From DASQPA01 sp963757335 (GTDB taxonomy: Bacteria > Acidobacteriota > Thermoanaerobaculia > Multivoradales > UBA5704), in assembly GCA_963757335.1 (NCBI GenBank), contig CAVWRJ010000021.1, forward strand, positions 248,001 through 312,000: a stretch of 64,000 nucleotides of DNA, in the 5' to 3' direction. Below the pieces are notes generated by a model, which saw only the letters and a list, made by a program, of their open reading frames with translations, did no database searches and was not told where the DNA came from. The position numbers and the translations under genes are program-made. This document shows, one piece after another, positions 39,210-47,605 of this stretch. The first letter of the stretch is position 1. Every line of letters begins with the position of its first letter.

Positions 39210-40162
39210 GTTGGATTGATCCTGGGGCCTGTACCGATCCGGCCGGCCACCTCCCGGATCGCCTCGGCGACCGCCTCCGGCACCTCTTCCTGAAGGAAGT
39301 GCCCCGCCGTCTCGACGCGGGTGACCTGGGCCCGGGGGAGGGCGCGCTCGTGGCGGGAGAGCGCCCGGCCGAGGATCGGATCGCGCATCCCCCAGACGAG
39401 GGCGGAGGGCCCGGCGAAGGAGCGCACCCACTCCTCGCCCCGCCGGATCGCCGGCACGCTGGGGTGCCCGGGGCCGTCCGGCACCATCCGGGCGAGGGCG
39501 AGCGGCGCCACCCGCTCCGCCCAGCTACGGAGCGGAAACCGGTAGGCGCGGGCGACCTCGCCGCTTAAGGACTGCCGGTCGCCCTGGACCCGGTTTAAGA
39601 CGTTCATGGGCAGCCCGAGACCCCGGAACGCCAGGTTGGAGACGCCGGGCATCCGGGAGAAGCGGTGAAACCAGGTACCCCCGAACCGCTCCGGCACGAG
39701 CACCGCGGTGTTGGCGAGCACGAGCCCCGCGATCCGCTCCGGGCAACGCGCCCCCACCTGCGCCGCGATCGGCCCGCCCCAATCCTGTCCGACGAGGACG
39801 ATCCCCTTGAGATCGAGCGCCGTCACCAGCTCCGCGATCGCCGCCCCATGCCGTTCGAGCGAGTGGTCCGCGAGATGCTGTGGCTTGGAGGAGAAGCCCA
39901 GTCCCAGGAGGTCGGGGGCCACGCAGTGGAATTCCGGCAGGAGGGCGATAACCCGCCGCCAGAGGAAGCTCCAGGTAGGGTTGCCATGAAGGAGGAGCAC
40001 CGGGCGGGCAGTCGGGTGCCCCGGATCGAGGAAGTGCAGAAGGCGGCCGGAATCCGGCCCGGACGCGAGCCGGTAGGCTCGCCGGGGAAAGGGGAGGAGA
40101 GCCTCCAGGAACTCGGGGAGGGGCGGGGGCGGGGGGAAGGGCATGGAGGTAAAGTCCTCCAT
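39173..40162 (-). CDS. Alpha/beta hydrolase, haloalkane-dehalogenase-like
   Basis: A 329-residue alpha/beta-hydrolase. The nucleophile elbow is LVGQDWGGPIA, with Asp as nucleophile, as in haloalkane dehalogenases and epoxide hydrolases. The oxyanion region LLLHGNPTWSFLWRRVI with NPTW is typical of dehalogenases, where the Asn and Trp bind halide. An acid (WGMRDPIL) and His (AGHFLQEE) complete the triad. N-terminal proline run MPFPPPPPLP is unusual. The 3' end overlaps the convergent TIR gene by 37 bp. The start may be 18 bp later at a second ATG. True dehalogenase activity is a family-based inference. Confidence 0.85.
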   Translation of the reverse strand: MEDFTSMPFPPPPPLPEFLEALLPFPRRAYRLASGPDSGRLLHFLDPGHPTARPVLLLHGNPTWSFLWRRVIALLPEFHCVAPDLLGLGFSSKPQHLADHSLERHGAAIAELVTALDLKGIVLVGQDWGGPIAAQVGARCPERIAGLVLANTAVLVPERFGGTWFHRFSRMPGVSNLAFRGLGLPMNVLNRVQGDRQSLSGEVARAYRFPLRSWAERVAPLALARMVPDGPGHPSVPAIRRGEEWVRSFAGPSALVWGMRDPILGRALSRHERALPRAQVTRVETAGHFLQEEVPEAVAEAIREVAGRIGTGPRINPTYGLAVEPFLSS

Positions 40163-40261
40163 CTATGATAGCGGCTGTGCCCTGGGGAGGCTCTGCTTCG
40201 AAAGACTCCCGAAAGAGCGATGACGCAGGTCACCTGCAGGCGTTAGAGACGCGAGCTCCCC

Positions 40262-40560
40262 ATTTCGGACGCTACACTCCTCTTTTCAGACGCGAAACAC
40301 CTCTTTTCGGACGCAGAAATGAACGCTTCGGCGTCCAGAGTGAGCTTTTTAGCGTCCGAAAGAAGCTCTCCAGCGTCCGGAAAGCTCTTTTCGGAGTCCG
40401 GAAGATTCATTTCTGCGTCCGAAGTCCTCCTTTCGGCGTCCAGAATGAGCATTTCTGAGTCCGAAGTCCTCTTTTCCACGTCCGAAATGAGCATTTATGC
40501 GTCCAGAAAGATCTCGTAGCGTCCAGAAGACGTGACTTTAGCGTCCGAAGCCCTGCGTTT
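40262..40560. repeat. 21-bp tandem array with a direction switch
   Basis: About fourteen degenerate 21-bp units in a gap without genes (40163-40835). The first three carry TTCGGACGC, the later ones its reverse complement GCGTCCGAA or variants (GCGTCCAGA, GAGTCCGGA). Separators are AT-richer (AATGAGCATTTCT). Both strands are open in some frames, giving heptad peptides such as SDAEMNL, but no ribosome site supports translation. The unit equals two DNA helical turns. Confidence 0.88.
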
Positions 40561-40699
40561 CGGTCGTTCCGAGAGGCTGTTCGCTCTCTGTCAGGGCACT
40601 AAGGCTTCAAGTGGCCTCAGTAATTAGCCTGAATAGAATGAGTGGTTTGCCGCTGCGGTCAGGAAGAAGGCGAGCCAACGTAGGGTTGGGAGACGAAAG

Positions 40700-40754
40700 C
40701 TAGCGTCCGAAAGAGTAGACGCAAGGCGGACCGGACTCTAGATCTGGACGCTAG
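40700..40754. repeat. Inverted repeat flanking the oxidoreductase gene
   Basis: CTAGCGTCC at 40700-40708 and GGACGCTAG at 40746-40754 are perfect 9-bp inverted copies separated by 37 bp. They share the GCGTCC motif of the 21-bp array upstream and lie 80 bp before the next gene, so could be operator-like or outlying array units. Confidence 0.6.
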
Positions 40755-40835
40755 CGCTCGGGCAGCTGGTGCCGTAGTAAGATTCTCTGCACTCTTCCAG
40801 CCGAATCGGACGGAAGGACGGGAGAGAACGCCGCC

Positions 40836-41528
40836 ATGGATGGACAACGCGCCATCGTTCTCGGAGCCACGGGAGCCGTGGGTTCGAGCCTGGTGCGCGA
40901 GCTGCTCGCCTCGCCGCGCTGGGCCGAGGTCACCGCGCTCACCCGCCGGCCAGTCGAGATCTTCGCGGGGGCCGCGGGTCGCGAGAAGCTGAAGCTTCGG
41001 GTTGTCGATCTGGATCGACTGGAGCCCGAGACGGTAGCGGCGGCGCGCGGCTGCGACGCGGCCTTCTGCACGATGGGCGTCGGCCAGCCGCGGAAGCTGG
41101 CGCGGGAGGAAGTTCTCAAGGTGGACGTCCAGTACCCGGCCGCCTTTGCGCGCGGCGCCCATGCGGCGGGGGTGCGGCACATCTCGCTTCTCTCCTCGGC
41201 GGGGGCCGACGCCGGGGCGCGCAACTTCTATCTCCGCTTGAAGGGCTCGGCCGAGGCGGGCATCTCTTCGGCGGGCATCCCACGAACCAGCCTCTTCCGC
41301 CCGAGCCTCCTCGTCACCCGGGAGATCCGCTACGGGCTGCAGGACCGTCTGACGCAGTCCCTCTTTCCGCTCCTCTCGTCCATCCTCCCCAGCCGGTTCC
41401 ACGAGATCCGCGTCGAGGATCTCGGCCGCGCGATGCGGATCAACGCCGAGCTTCCGGGAAAGGATGGCGTCGAGATTCTCTATTACGCGGATTTCATCGC
41501 TCTGCTACGAGTGGAGACCCGTCCATGA
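40836..41528 (+). CDS. NAD(P)-binding oxidoreductase, HTATIP2/YwnB-like SDR-a family
   Basis: A 230-residue Rossmann-fold protein. The dinucleotide loop is VLGATGAVGSSLVRELL and other family features are TALTRRPVEIF, AAFCTMGVGQP, VRHISLLSSAGAD and YLRLKGSAEAGI with the Y-x3-K-like pair. The C-terminus FRPSLLV fits atypical SDRs resembling eukaryotic TIP30. Substrate unknown. The stop overlaps the glycosylasparaginase start as ATGA, so the two are co-transcribed. Confidence 0.87.
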   Translation: MDGQRAIVLGATGAVGSSLVRELLASPRWAEVTALTRRPVEIFAGAAGREKLKLRVVDLDRLEPETVAAARGCDAAFCTMGVGQPRKLAREEVLKVDVQYPAAFARGAHAAGVRHISLLSSAGADAGARNFYLRLKGSAEAGISSAGIPRTSLFRPSLLVTREIRYGLQDRLTQSLFPLLSSILPSRFHEIRVEDLGRAMRINAELPGKDGVEILYYADFIALLRVETRP

Positions 41529-42668
41529 CCGACCAGCTCAACCGCCGTGATTTCCTCGTCGTTGGCGCCACCGCCGCCGCCGCCGGCCTGGCCGCCGCCG
41601 CTCCGCGGACGCTCTTCGGCGAGTCTCCGGCTGCCCCGGCGCCGGCGGTGATCGCGCCGAAAGGCGGCGGGGTCAGGCCGGTCGTCATCTCCTCGGCGAA
41701 CGGCAACGTGTTCAAGAACGGCGGCGAGATGACCGGGGTCCAGAAGGCGTTCACCCTGATGACCCAGGGGTTCGACGTGCTCGACGCCCTGGTCGCCGGG
41801 GTTAACATCCTGGAGCTCGATCCCGGAGGAGGACAGCGTCGGCTACGGCGGACTGCCGAACGCCGAAGGGGTCGTCCAGCTCGACTCCTGCTGCATGCAC
41901 GGCCCACGCAAGCAGGCGGGCGGGGTGGCTTCGCTCGAAGGGATACGGACCCCCTCGCTCCTCGCCAAGGCGGTTTTGGAGCAGACCGATCACCATCTCC
42001 TGGTCGGCAGGGGAGCGCAGGAGTTCGCCCGCGGCCTGGGGTGGAAGATCGAGGACGATCTGAACACCGAGCACTCCCGCCACCTCTGGATCGAGTGGAA
42101 GCGCCGCACCGACCCCGATCACTACCTCGATCCCAAGAAGCGCGCCGAGGCCGGGTTCGCCACCGCGCTCCAGATGGCGAGCGAGGGGCTCCTCCGCCGC
42201 GAGCACCTGTGGGGGACGATCAACTGCGACGGCGTCAACGCCCGGGGCGAGGTCTGCGGGGTGACGACGACCTCGGGTCTCGCCTGGAAGATCCCCGGCC
42301 GGGTGGGCGACTCGCCGATCCTCGGCGCCGGCCTCTATGTGGACGGCGAGGTCGGCGCGGCGGGCTCGACCGGGCGGGGCGAGGCGAACCTCTACAACCT
42401 CTCCTCGTTCTTCATCGTCGAGGAGATGCGCCGCGGCGCCCACCCCAAGGACGCCGGCATGGCAGCGCTCAAACGGGTGGCGGCGAACACGGTCGAGAAG
42501 CGGCTGAGGAACGATCGCGGGCAGCCGAACTTCGGGCTCAACTTCTACATCCTGAACCGGAAGGGCGAGCACGCGGGGGTTTCGATGTACCCCTCGAAGT
42601 ACGCGGTCTGCACGGAGAACGGACCGCAGACGCTGCCGACCGAGGCGCTCTATCCTGGGCAGCCGTAG
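41525..42668 (+). CDS. N4-(beta-N-acetylglucosaminyl)-L-asparaginase, Tat-exported (frameshifted)
   Basis: About 380 residues after repair. This Ntn-hydrolase cleaves the GlcNAc-Asn bond and is made as a precursor that self-cleaves before a Thr. Seen: a Tat signal (LNRRDFLVVGATAAAAGLAA), then VQKAFTLMTQGFDVLDALV in part, SVGYGGLPNAEGVVQLD and the cleavage/active-site region GEVCGVTTTSGLAWK, followed by GAGLYVDGEVGAAGSTG. The frame breaks at about 41824-41832 between NILELDP and EEDSVGYGG, consistent with one extra base in GGAGGAGGA. Family members act on glycoprotein fragments, suggesting scavenging in the periplasm. Confidence 0.92.
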
Positions 42669-42997
42669 GTTCGGGGGAGAGGCAGCTCAGCCGAGGGTGC
42701 TGCCTACGCGGCTGTAGAGCTTGTCTTTAAGCGACTCCCGCGATGTATCCTCTGAGCTTCTTCGCGAGTCCGGCCCCGGGATGAGCTGCTCTCGAGCGCT
42801 GGGTAGTGGGCGACGACGATCCCGTCTTCACCGGCCGTTCGCAGGCAGCCAGATACTCGAGATACCATGGCGGCTCCTTCCTGAGAGCAGGCTATCCCGC
42901 CCAGAGCTTCGCAGGTCCTCGGAATGATCGGTAGAGGCTTCTCGTCGCTGGGGCTCCCGCAGAGCTTCTGTGCAGCATTAATGCTCTCGTAAAGTGC
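42669..42997. other. Intergenic region, no gene recognised
   Basis: About 330 bp between the asparaginase and a long inverted repeat. Open frames on both strands lack start signals and domains. Nothing identifiable is seen. Confidence 0.5.
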
Positions 42998-43097
42998 CGG
43001 CTTGAGAAGAGTCCTCGCCGAAGCGTCCCTCCCCCCATCCCCTTCCACCCGCCCGCCCAGGGGGAGGAACCCTTCGGCGAGGATTCTTCTCAAGCCG
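42998..43097. repeat. Long inverted repeat, 26-bp arms
   Basis: Arms at 42998-43023 and 43072-43097 are inverted copies with a single mismatch (CGGCTTGAGAAGAGTCCTCG beginning the left arm), separated by a 48-bp pyrimidine-rich spacer. It lies between the plus-strand asparaginase and the convergent metallophosphoesterase. It could be a bidirectional terminator or the remnant of a small mobile element. Confidence 0.8.
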
Positions 43098-43198
43098 AGG
43101 CCCTTCTGAACGAGTCTTTCTGCGGAAGCCCTGCGGGACCAGGCGATGCGAAAGACCCTGCCTATCATTCCAAGGCTGACGAACCACTAAGGCCTCCG

Positions 43199-44713
43199 TC
43201 AACGTTCCTCCTCCACCTCCCCGACCTCCACCACCGCCCAGGTCGGTGGGCACCAGAAGCGGATGGGGAGGAGCGAGGTGCCGATCCCCTGGTTGACGAA
43301 GAGCGTCGTCCAGCCGGGCCGGTTGGGGGCGGCGAAGGGGAAGACGCCGTGGCCGTAGTAGGCGCCGATCCGGGAGCGGGTGGTGAGCGCGCCGACGAAG
43401 GGGAGCCGCACCTGGCCGCCGTGGGTGTGGCCGGCGAGCACCACCTCGATGCCGCGGTAGGCGGCCTCGGGGGCCGCGTCGGGGACGTGGGAGAGGACCA
43501 CTCGCGGAGTGCCGGGGGGGACCGCGGGGCTCCTCGCGAGAGCCAGGGCGAGGCGGGTGCCGCGGGCCCCCTGGCGCCAGCCGAGGGGGCTTTTGGGACC
43601 GGCGAAGGGTTCGTCGAGGAGCACCCTGCCGTCCGCCGCCGTCACCTTGAGGTTCCGGTAGAGGACGTCCCCACCCCCCCAGGCGCCGAGGCCCACCGTG
43701 CCGGCCTCGATGCGGAGCGGGCTTCTGTCCTCCCCCCAGGCCTGCCAGCGCTTCGGCTCCGGCGCGCCGGCCAGCCAGACCCGGGCGAAGAAGCGCACCA
43801 CCCCCGGCTCGACGACCGTCCGCATTCGCAGCCGGTACCAGCGCCGGGGCAGAGGATCGACCCCGGTGTCCGGATGGCCCTCGAAGGTCGTCCCCTGGGC
43901 GATCAGCCAGAAGCTCCCCGGCCGGCCGTCCTCGGACTTCACCCGGCGGAGCCGGAGCATCCGGTCCTCGCCGAGGACGTAGCGGCTGTGGACGGCGATC
44001 CCGGCGCCGACGTCGGCGTTCTCGATCCAGGTGTCGCAGAGCATCTCGTAGCCGCTCCAGGCGAGGGGGCCGCCCTCGTCGCCGAGGCTCAAGGGCGGGG
44101 GATCGTAGTGCAGATAGAAATCCTTGTAGGGCAGGCCCCGGCCGCCGGAGAGGTGCCAGGGACCTCGTCCCGGCCGCCGGGTCAGCCGGAACGGTGGGTG
44201 GAAGTGGGGCACGAAGTCGTCCTCGCCCACCTGCTGGTTCAAGCCGAGGAGGAGGATCGGCCGTTCCCTGCCGATCCGCACCCCCTGGTTCGAGACCCAA
44301 TGGACCCCGGCGTCGGCGAGCGACGAGACGATCAGCCCCTGGTACTCGCTGTGCCCCTGGACGGCGTAGATCGCGGGGGTGATGGCGCGGAGCTGGGAGA
44401 GAAAGGCAGTGGCTGCCGCGGTGTGGCGGGCGAAGGGCTCGAGGTCGGGGACATCGCGGACCAGGTCGCCGGAGAGGAGGATGACGTCGGGGTGCGCCGC
44501 GGCGACGTTCCGGAGCAGCCGGCGAAGGAGCGGCTCCTCGCGGGCGATGTGGAGGTCCGAGAGGTGGACGATGCGGAGCGGCGCCGCGGCGAGGGGGATC
44601 CGCACGTCGTCCCTGAAGAGCAGGAGGTGGGGCTCGACGACCCAGGCGTCGATGGCGCAGAGCGCCGCCGCGAGGAGGAGGGCGCGGAGGCGCCGGCGGC
44701 TGAAGAGTCTCAC
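43199..44713 (-). CDS. Metallophosphoesterase with inserted beta-sandwich (LamG/3-keto-disaccharide-hydrolase-like) domain
   Basis: A 504-residue calcineurin-like phosphoesterase of the YkuE type with one N-terminal membrane anchor (LRALLLAAALCAIDAWVV). Metal-site motifs: VHLSDLHIA (Asp53, His55), LLSGDLVRD (Asp83), LSHVPD (His409) and AGHTHGGQ (428-433). The motif normally GNHD/E reads GHSEY at 120-123. Between the first and second halves (about 165-395) an insert with FWLIAQGTTFEGHPD, RWYRLRMRTVVEPGVVRFFA in part and LYRNLKVTAADG resembles carbohydrate-binding sandwich domains. It is 13 bp downstream of pyk in transcription. Substrate unknown. Confidence 0.82.
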   Translation of the reverse strand: MRLFSRRRLRALLLAAALCAIDAWVVEPHLLLFRDDVRIPLAAAPLRIVHLSDLHIAREEPLLRRLLRNVAAAHPDVILLSGDLVRDVPDLEPFARHTAAATAFLSQLRAITPAIYAVQGHSEYQGLIVSSLADAGVHWVSNQGVRIGRERPILLLGLNQQVGEDDFVPHFHPPFRLTRRPGRGPWHLSGGRGLPYKDFYLHYDPPPLSLGDEGGPLAWSGYEMLCDTWIENADVGAGIAVHSRYVLGEDRMLRLRRVKSEDGRPGSFWLIAQGTTFEGHPDTGVDPLPRRWYRLRMRTVVEPGVVRFFARVWLAGAPEPKRWQAWGEDRSPLRIEAGTVGLGAWGGGDVLYRNLKVTAADGRVLLDEPFAGPKSPLGWRQGARGTRLALALARSPAVPPGTPRVVLSHVPDAAPEAAYRGIEVVLAGHTHGGQVRLPFVGALTTRSRIGAYYGHGVFPFAAPNRPGWTTLFVNQGIGTSLLPIRFWCPPTWAVVEVGEVEEER

Positions 44714-44726
44714 CGGCGGAGCGGGA

Positions 44727-46292
44727 TCATGCGGGGGTGAGGCGGGGCCGGGTCCGCTCCCACTCCTCGACCGAGCGGACCCGGTGGACCCGCATCAGGT
44801 TGGTGAGCGGCCGCTCGCGGATGGGATGGCCCATGAGGACGATGATGCGGTCGCCGGCCGCCGCCAGGCCGGCCGCCTGGAGCTCGCGGTCGACGGCCTG
44901 CATGACGCCGTCCAGATGCTCGACCTCGCCGGTCGCCACCAGGGGCCGCACCCCCCAGACCAGCTGGAGCTGACGCGCCACCTCGGCGCTCGGGGTGAGG
45001 GCGACGAGCGAGGCGTCGGGCCGGTAGCGGGCGGCGAGGCGGGCGGTGAAGCCGCTCTGGGTCCAGGCGACGATCCGCGTCACCCCGAGCTCGCCCGCGG
45101 CGTAGACCGCGGCGGCGGAGACGATGTCGGGGACGTCGGGGGAGAGGTCGATCCCCGGCCGGTCGCTGCCGAGGCTCGCCATCTCTTCACCGATATTGAG
45201 GTCGAAGGCGCGCCGGGCCTCGGCGGTCGCCAGGGGGCGGAGGAGGGCGCGCGGGCCGGCCTGGTTCTGCCGCCCGTAGCATTCGGCCTCCAGGATGATC
45301 TGGGCCATGGTGGCGACGACCGCCACGGCGTGCCGGCCGACCGCGGTCTCGCCCGAGAGCATGAGGGCATCGGCGCCGTCGAAGACCGCGTTGGCCACGT
45401 CGGTCGCCTCGGCGCGAGTGGGGCGCGGCTGCTCGATCATCGATTCGAGCATCTGGGTGGCGACGATCACCGGCTTGCCCGCCCGGCGGCCGGCGGCGAC
45501 GATCTTCTTCTGCAGCACCGGCACGGTGTAGAGCGGCACCTCGACCCCGAGGTCGCCGCGCGCCACCATGACCCCGTCGGAACAGGCGATGATCTCCTCC
45601 AAGTGCTCGATCGCGGTCGCCCGTTCGAGCTTGGCGATGATCGGGAGCGTCGGCCGCGAGCCGCCGCAGGCCTGCCGCACGGCGCTCCGGATGGCCTCGA
45701 CGTGCGCCGCCTCGCCGACGTAGGAGGCGGCGATGAAGTCGGCCCCTGCGGAGACGGCGAAGGCGATGTCGGCGCGGTCCTTGTCGGAGATGGTGAAGGG
45801 GAGGTCGGTGTCGGGGAGGTTGATCCCCTTGCGGGTCGAGACCGGGCCGGGATTGACGACCCGCGCCCGGACGAGCGCCCCCTCCTTGCCAAGGACCCGG
45901 AGCTCGACTAAGCCGCTGTCGATCAGCATCCGCTCACCGGGCTTCAAGTGGCGGAGGAACTCCGGGTCGTCGACCGGGAGATCGACGCCGCCGCCATTGG
46001 CGCCATTGGCTCCAAAGCAGACTTCCTCGCCGGCCGCGAGCGTCCGGGTGCCGCCGGGCAGCTGGCCGAGCCGGTAGCGGGGGCCCATCAGGTCGGCGAC
46101 GATCGGCAGATGGCAGCCGAGGGAAGCCTCGACCCGCCGCACCCGGGCGATCCGCTCCGCGTGCTCCTCATGACTGCCGTGAGAGAGGTTCAAGCGGACG
46201 AGGTCGACCCCCGCCTCGACCAGAGCGGCGAGGCCGGCCTCGTCGGACGAGGCGGGACCGAGGGTGGCGACGATCTTGGCCCGGCGTTCCAT
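44727..46292 (-). CDS. pyk: Pyruvate kinase
   Basis: A 521-residue enzyme making pyruvate and ATP from phosphoenolpyruvate and ADP. Seen: AKIVATLGPASSDE, VRLNLSHGSHEEH, the active-site LPIIAKLERATAIEHLEEI in part, GVMVARGDLGVEVPL, and MLESMIEQPRPTRAEATDVANA in part. The C-terminal domain (IVAWTQSGFTARLAARYRP) is present. It precedes the metallophosphoesterase by 13 bp. Copy C of the dispersed element lies 24 bp upstream of its ATG, in the opposite orientation. Confidence 0.97.
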   Translation of the reverse strand: MERRAKIVATLGPASSDEAGLAALVEAGVDLVRLNLSHGSHEEHAERIARVRRVEASLGCHLPIVADLMGPRYRLGQLPGGTRTLAAGEEVCFGANGANGGGVDLPVDDPEFLRHLKPGERMLIDSGLVELRVLGKEGALVRARVVNPGPVSTRKGINLPDTDLPFTISDKDRADIAFAVSAGADFIAASYVGEAAHVEAIRSAVRQACGGSRPTLPIIAKLERATAIEHLEEIIACSDGVMVARGDLGVEVPLYTVPVLQKKIVAAGRRAGKPVIVATQMLESMIEQPRPTRAEATDVANAVFDGADALMLSGETAVGRHAVAVVATMAQIILEAECYGRQNQAGPRALLRPLATAEARRAFDLNIGEEMASLGSDRPGIDLSPDVPDIVSAAAVYAAGELGVTRIVAWTQSGFTARLAARYRPDASLVALTPSAEVARQLQLVWGVRPLVATGEVEHLDGVMQAVDRELQAAGLAAAGDRIIVLMGHPIRERPLTNLMRVHRVRSVEEWERTRPRLTPA

Positions 46293-46316
46293 GGCGGGGA
46301 GTATATGGTGGCGGGA

Positions 46317-46396
46317 GGCTCAGTTGGCTCTTGCGGGCGGGCTCCTTCGGGCGCTTCGCGGAGCCAGTCGCCCGTCCTCGGAGCCCAACGGAGCCA
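46317..46396 (+). repeat. Dispersed folded element, copy C
   Basis: Arms GGCTCAGTTGGCTC and GAGCCCAACGGAGCC pair with one mismatch and one bulge. Core as in the other copies, here with an extra inner stem GGCTCC/GGAGCC. It lies between pyk and the small secreted-protein gene. Confidence 0.85.
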
Positions 46397-46482
46397 GTAC
46401 CGGGAAGGGGCGGCGATCGGCGCGGAGTGAAGAGGCCGGGCCGGCGGGAGCCGGCCGGGCCTGACGCGCCGAAGGCTTGCGA

Positions 46483-47037
46483 TCAGCGGACCGGCGGACG
46501 CGGGTCGCGGTCGTGATCCTTGTCGTGATCCCGGTCGTGATCCCGATTGTCGCCGTCGTCATGATAGCCGTGGCGCTCGCGGAAATCGGCGTTCCGGCCG
46601 TAGTACGGCGACAGCTCGTCCATCAGCCGGGCGATGTGGGCCATGCCGCGATCGACATAGGGGCGGCGGTTGGTCGTGCGGAGGGCATCCGCGGTGGCGT
46701 CGAAGGTGGAGACCAGGGCCTGGAAGTCGTCCGCGGTGCGCTCGGGGCTCTGCCGGAACTGCTCGACCCCGGTCTCGAAGTGCTTGGTACGGCTGGCGAG
46801 CTCGTGCAGGCGGTCGAGCATCGCCGCCTCTTCATCTTTCGGCTTGCGGTTGTTGCGATCCGCCTGATGGCTCATGGAAGCGGCGGTCCTCGACATGTCC
46901 TGGGCGACTCCGATCACGCGCTCGATGTGGGCGGCATCCGGATAGCGGTGTTCGGGCGCATCGTTCTGGGCCCAGACCGCGGGGGCGGTACCCAGCAGAG
47001 TGAGGCTGGCGGCGAGAAGGAAAGTTTTGGTATGCAT
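46483..47037 (-). CDS. Small secreted protein with His/Asp/Arg-rich tail, function unknown
   Basis: A 184-residue protein with a clear signal peptide (MHTKTFLLAASLTLLGTAPA, cleaved near VWAQ). The mature part is helical with HIERVIGVAQDMSRTAASM and a long amphipathic stretch, then ends in a run of DHDRDHDK-like units. The tail could bind divalent metal or form a disordered polyampholyte; this is speculation. AGGAG lies six bases before the ATG. I do not recognise a family. Confidence 0.7.
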   Translation of the reverse strand: MHTKTFLLAASLTLLGTAPAVWAQNDAPEHRYPDAAHIERVIGVAQDMSRTAASMSHQADRNNRKPKDEEAAMLDRLHELASRTKHFETGVEQFRQSPERTADDFQALVSTFDATADALRTTNRRPYVDRGMAHIARLMDELSPYYGRNADFRERHGYHDDGDNRDHDRDHDKDHDRDPRPPVR

Positions 47038-47150
47038 GACAAGTCTCCTTTTAGGTGCTTCTGGAGAGGGGAGAAGCAACGTTGATGCCATGCGGGGGGA
47101 AGACCTCCGGGAGAAGACTCCTGTCGTAGGGGCACCCCCCTGTGGGTGCC

Positions 47151-47236
47151 CTGGGAGGGCGGGCGGCCACGGGGGGGCCGCCCCTACGCTCCAAGCCCTG
47201 GGAGGGAGGGCGGCCACGGGGGGCCGCCCCTACGCT
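47151..47236. repeat. Two tandem copies of a GGGCGGCC-hairpin repeat
   Basis: Two near-identical units (CCCTGGGAGGG(A/C)GGGCGGCC...GGCCGCCCCTACGCT, with a purine-rich loop) at about 47151-47190 and 47197-47236, each able to form GGGCGGCC/GGCCGCCC stems. A related single GGGGCACCCC...GGGTGCCC hairpin precedes them at 47123-47150. Confidence 0.8.
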
Positions 47237-47308
47237 GACGAGGCCCTGGCGCGCGCCGGGCTACCAACCTTTCCCCCTTCGGGGCCGGGTGGTAGTCTCA
47301 GGAGCCCT

Positions 47309-47605
47309 ATGAAATCGAACTACCAGCTCTTCAAGCTGTGGTGGGTTTCGGTCCTCCCCCTGACCAAGGACGCCATCCACATCTACATCGGCTTCCTCTG
47401 CCTCCTGGGAGCGGTCATCGTCCTTAAGCGCCGGCTCAGCTCCTTCTGGGCTCTCCTCCCCGGGTTCCTGCTCTCGCTCCTCATGGAGTACTTCGACCTG
47501 CGCGACGGCTTCGGCTGGCCGGCGAGCCTGCACGACATCGTCAACACCAACCTGATGCCGCTGGTGCTGGTCCTCCTCGCGCGCTGGGAGGTCCTACGCC
47601 TTTGA
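47309..47605 (+). CDS. Small VanZ-like membrane protein
   Basis: A 98-residue protein with three hydrophobic segments (SVLPLTKDAIHIYIGFLCLL in part, WALLPGFLLSLLMEYFD, LMPLVLVLLARW). HIYIGFL and MEYFDLRDG with a later DIVNTNLMP pattern are similar to VanZ-like proteins, where a polar D-x-x-x-N motif lies before the last helix. The ATG at 47309 is preceded by GGAG. Its end overlaps the convergent histidine kinase gene by 12 bp. Role unknown. Confidence 0.72.
   Translation: MKSNYQLFKLWWVSVLPLTKDAIHIYIGFLCLLGAVIVLKRRLSSFWALLPGFLLSLLMEYFDLRDGFGWPASLHDIVNTNLMPLVLVLLARWEVLRL

Noticed and set aside
40243..40519. Heptad-repeat coiled-coil peptide genes on either strand of the 21-bp array
   Set aside because: Open on both strands because the period is a multiple of three. 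No ribosome site or conserved ends.
40262..40560. Possible CRISPR array
   Set aside because: Units are contiguous and degenerate at 21 bp with no unique spacers, and no cas genes are near. The 42-bp array fails for the same reason.
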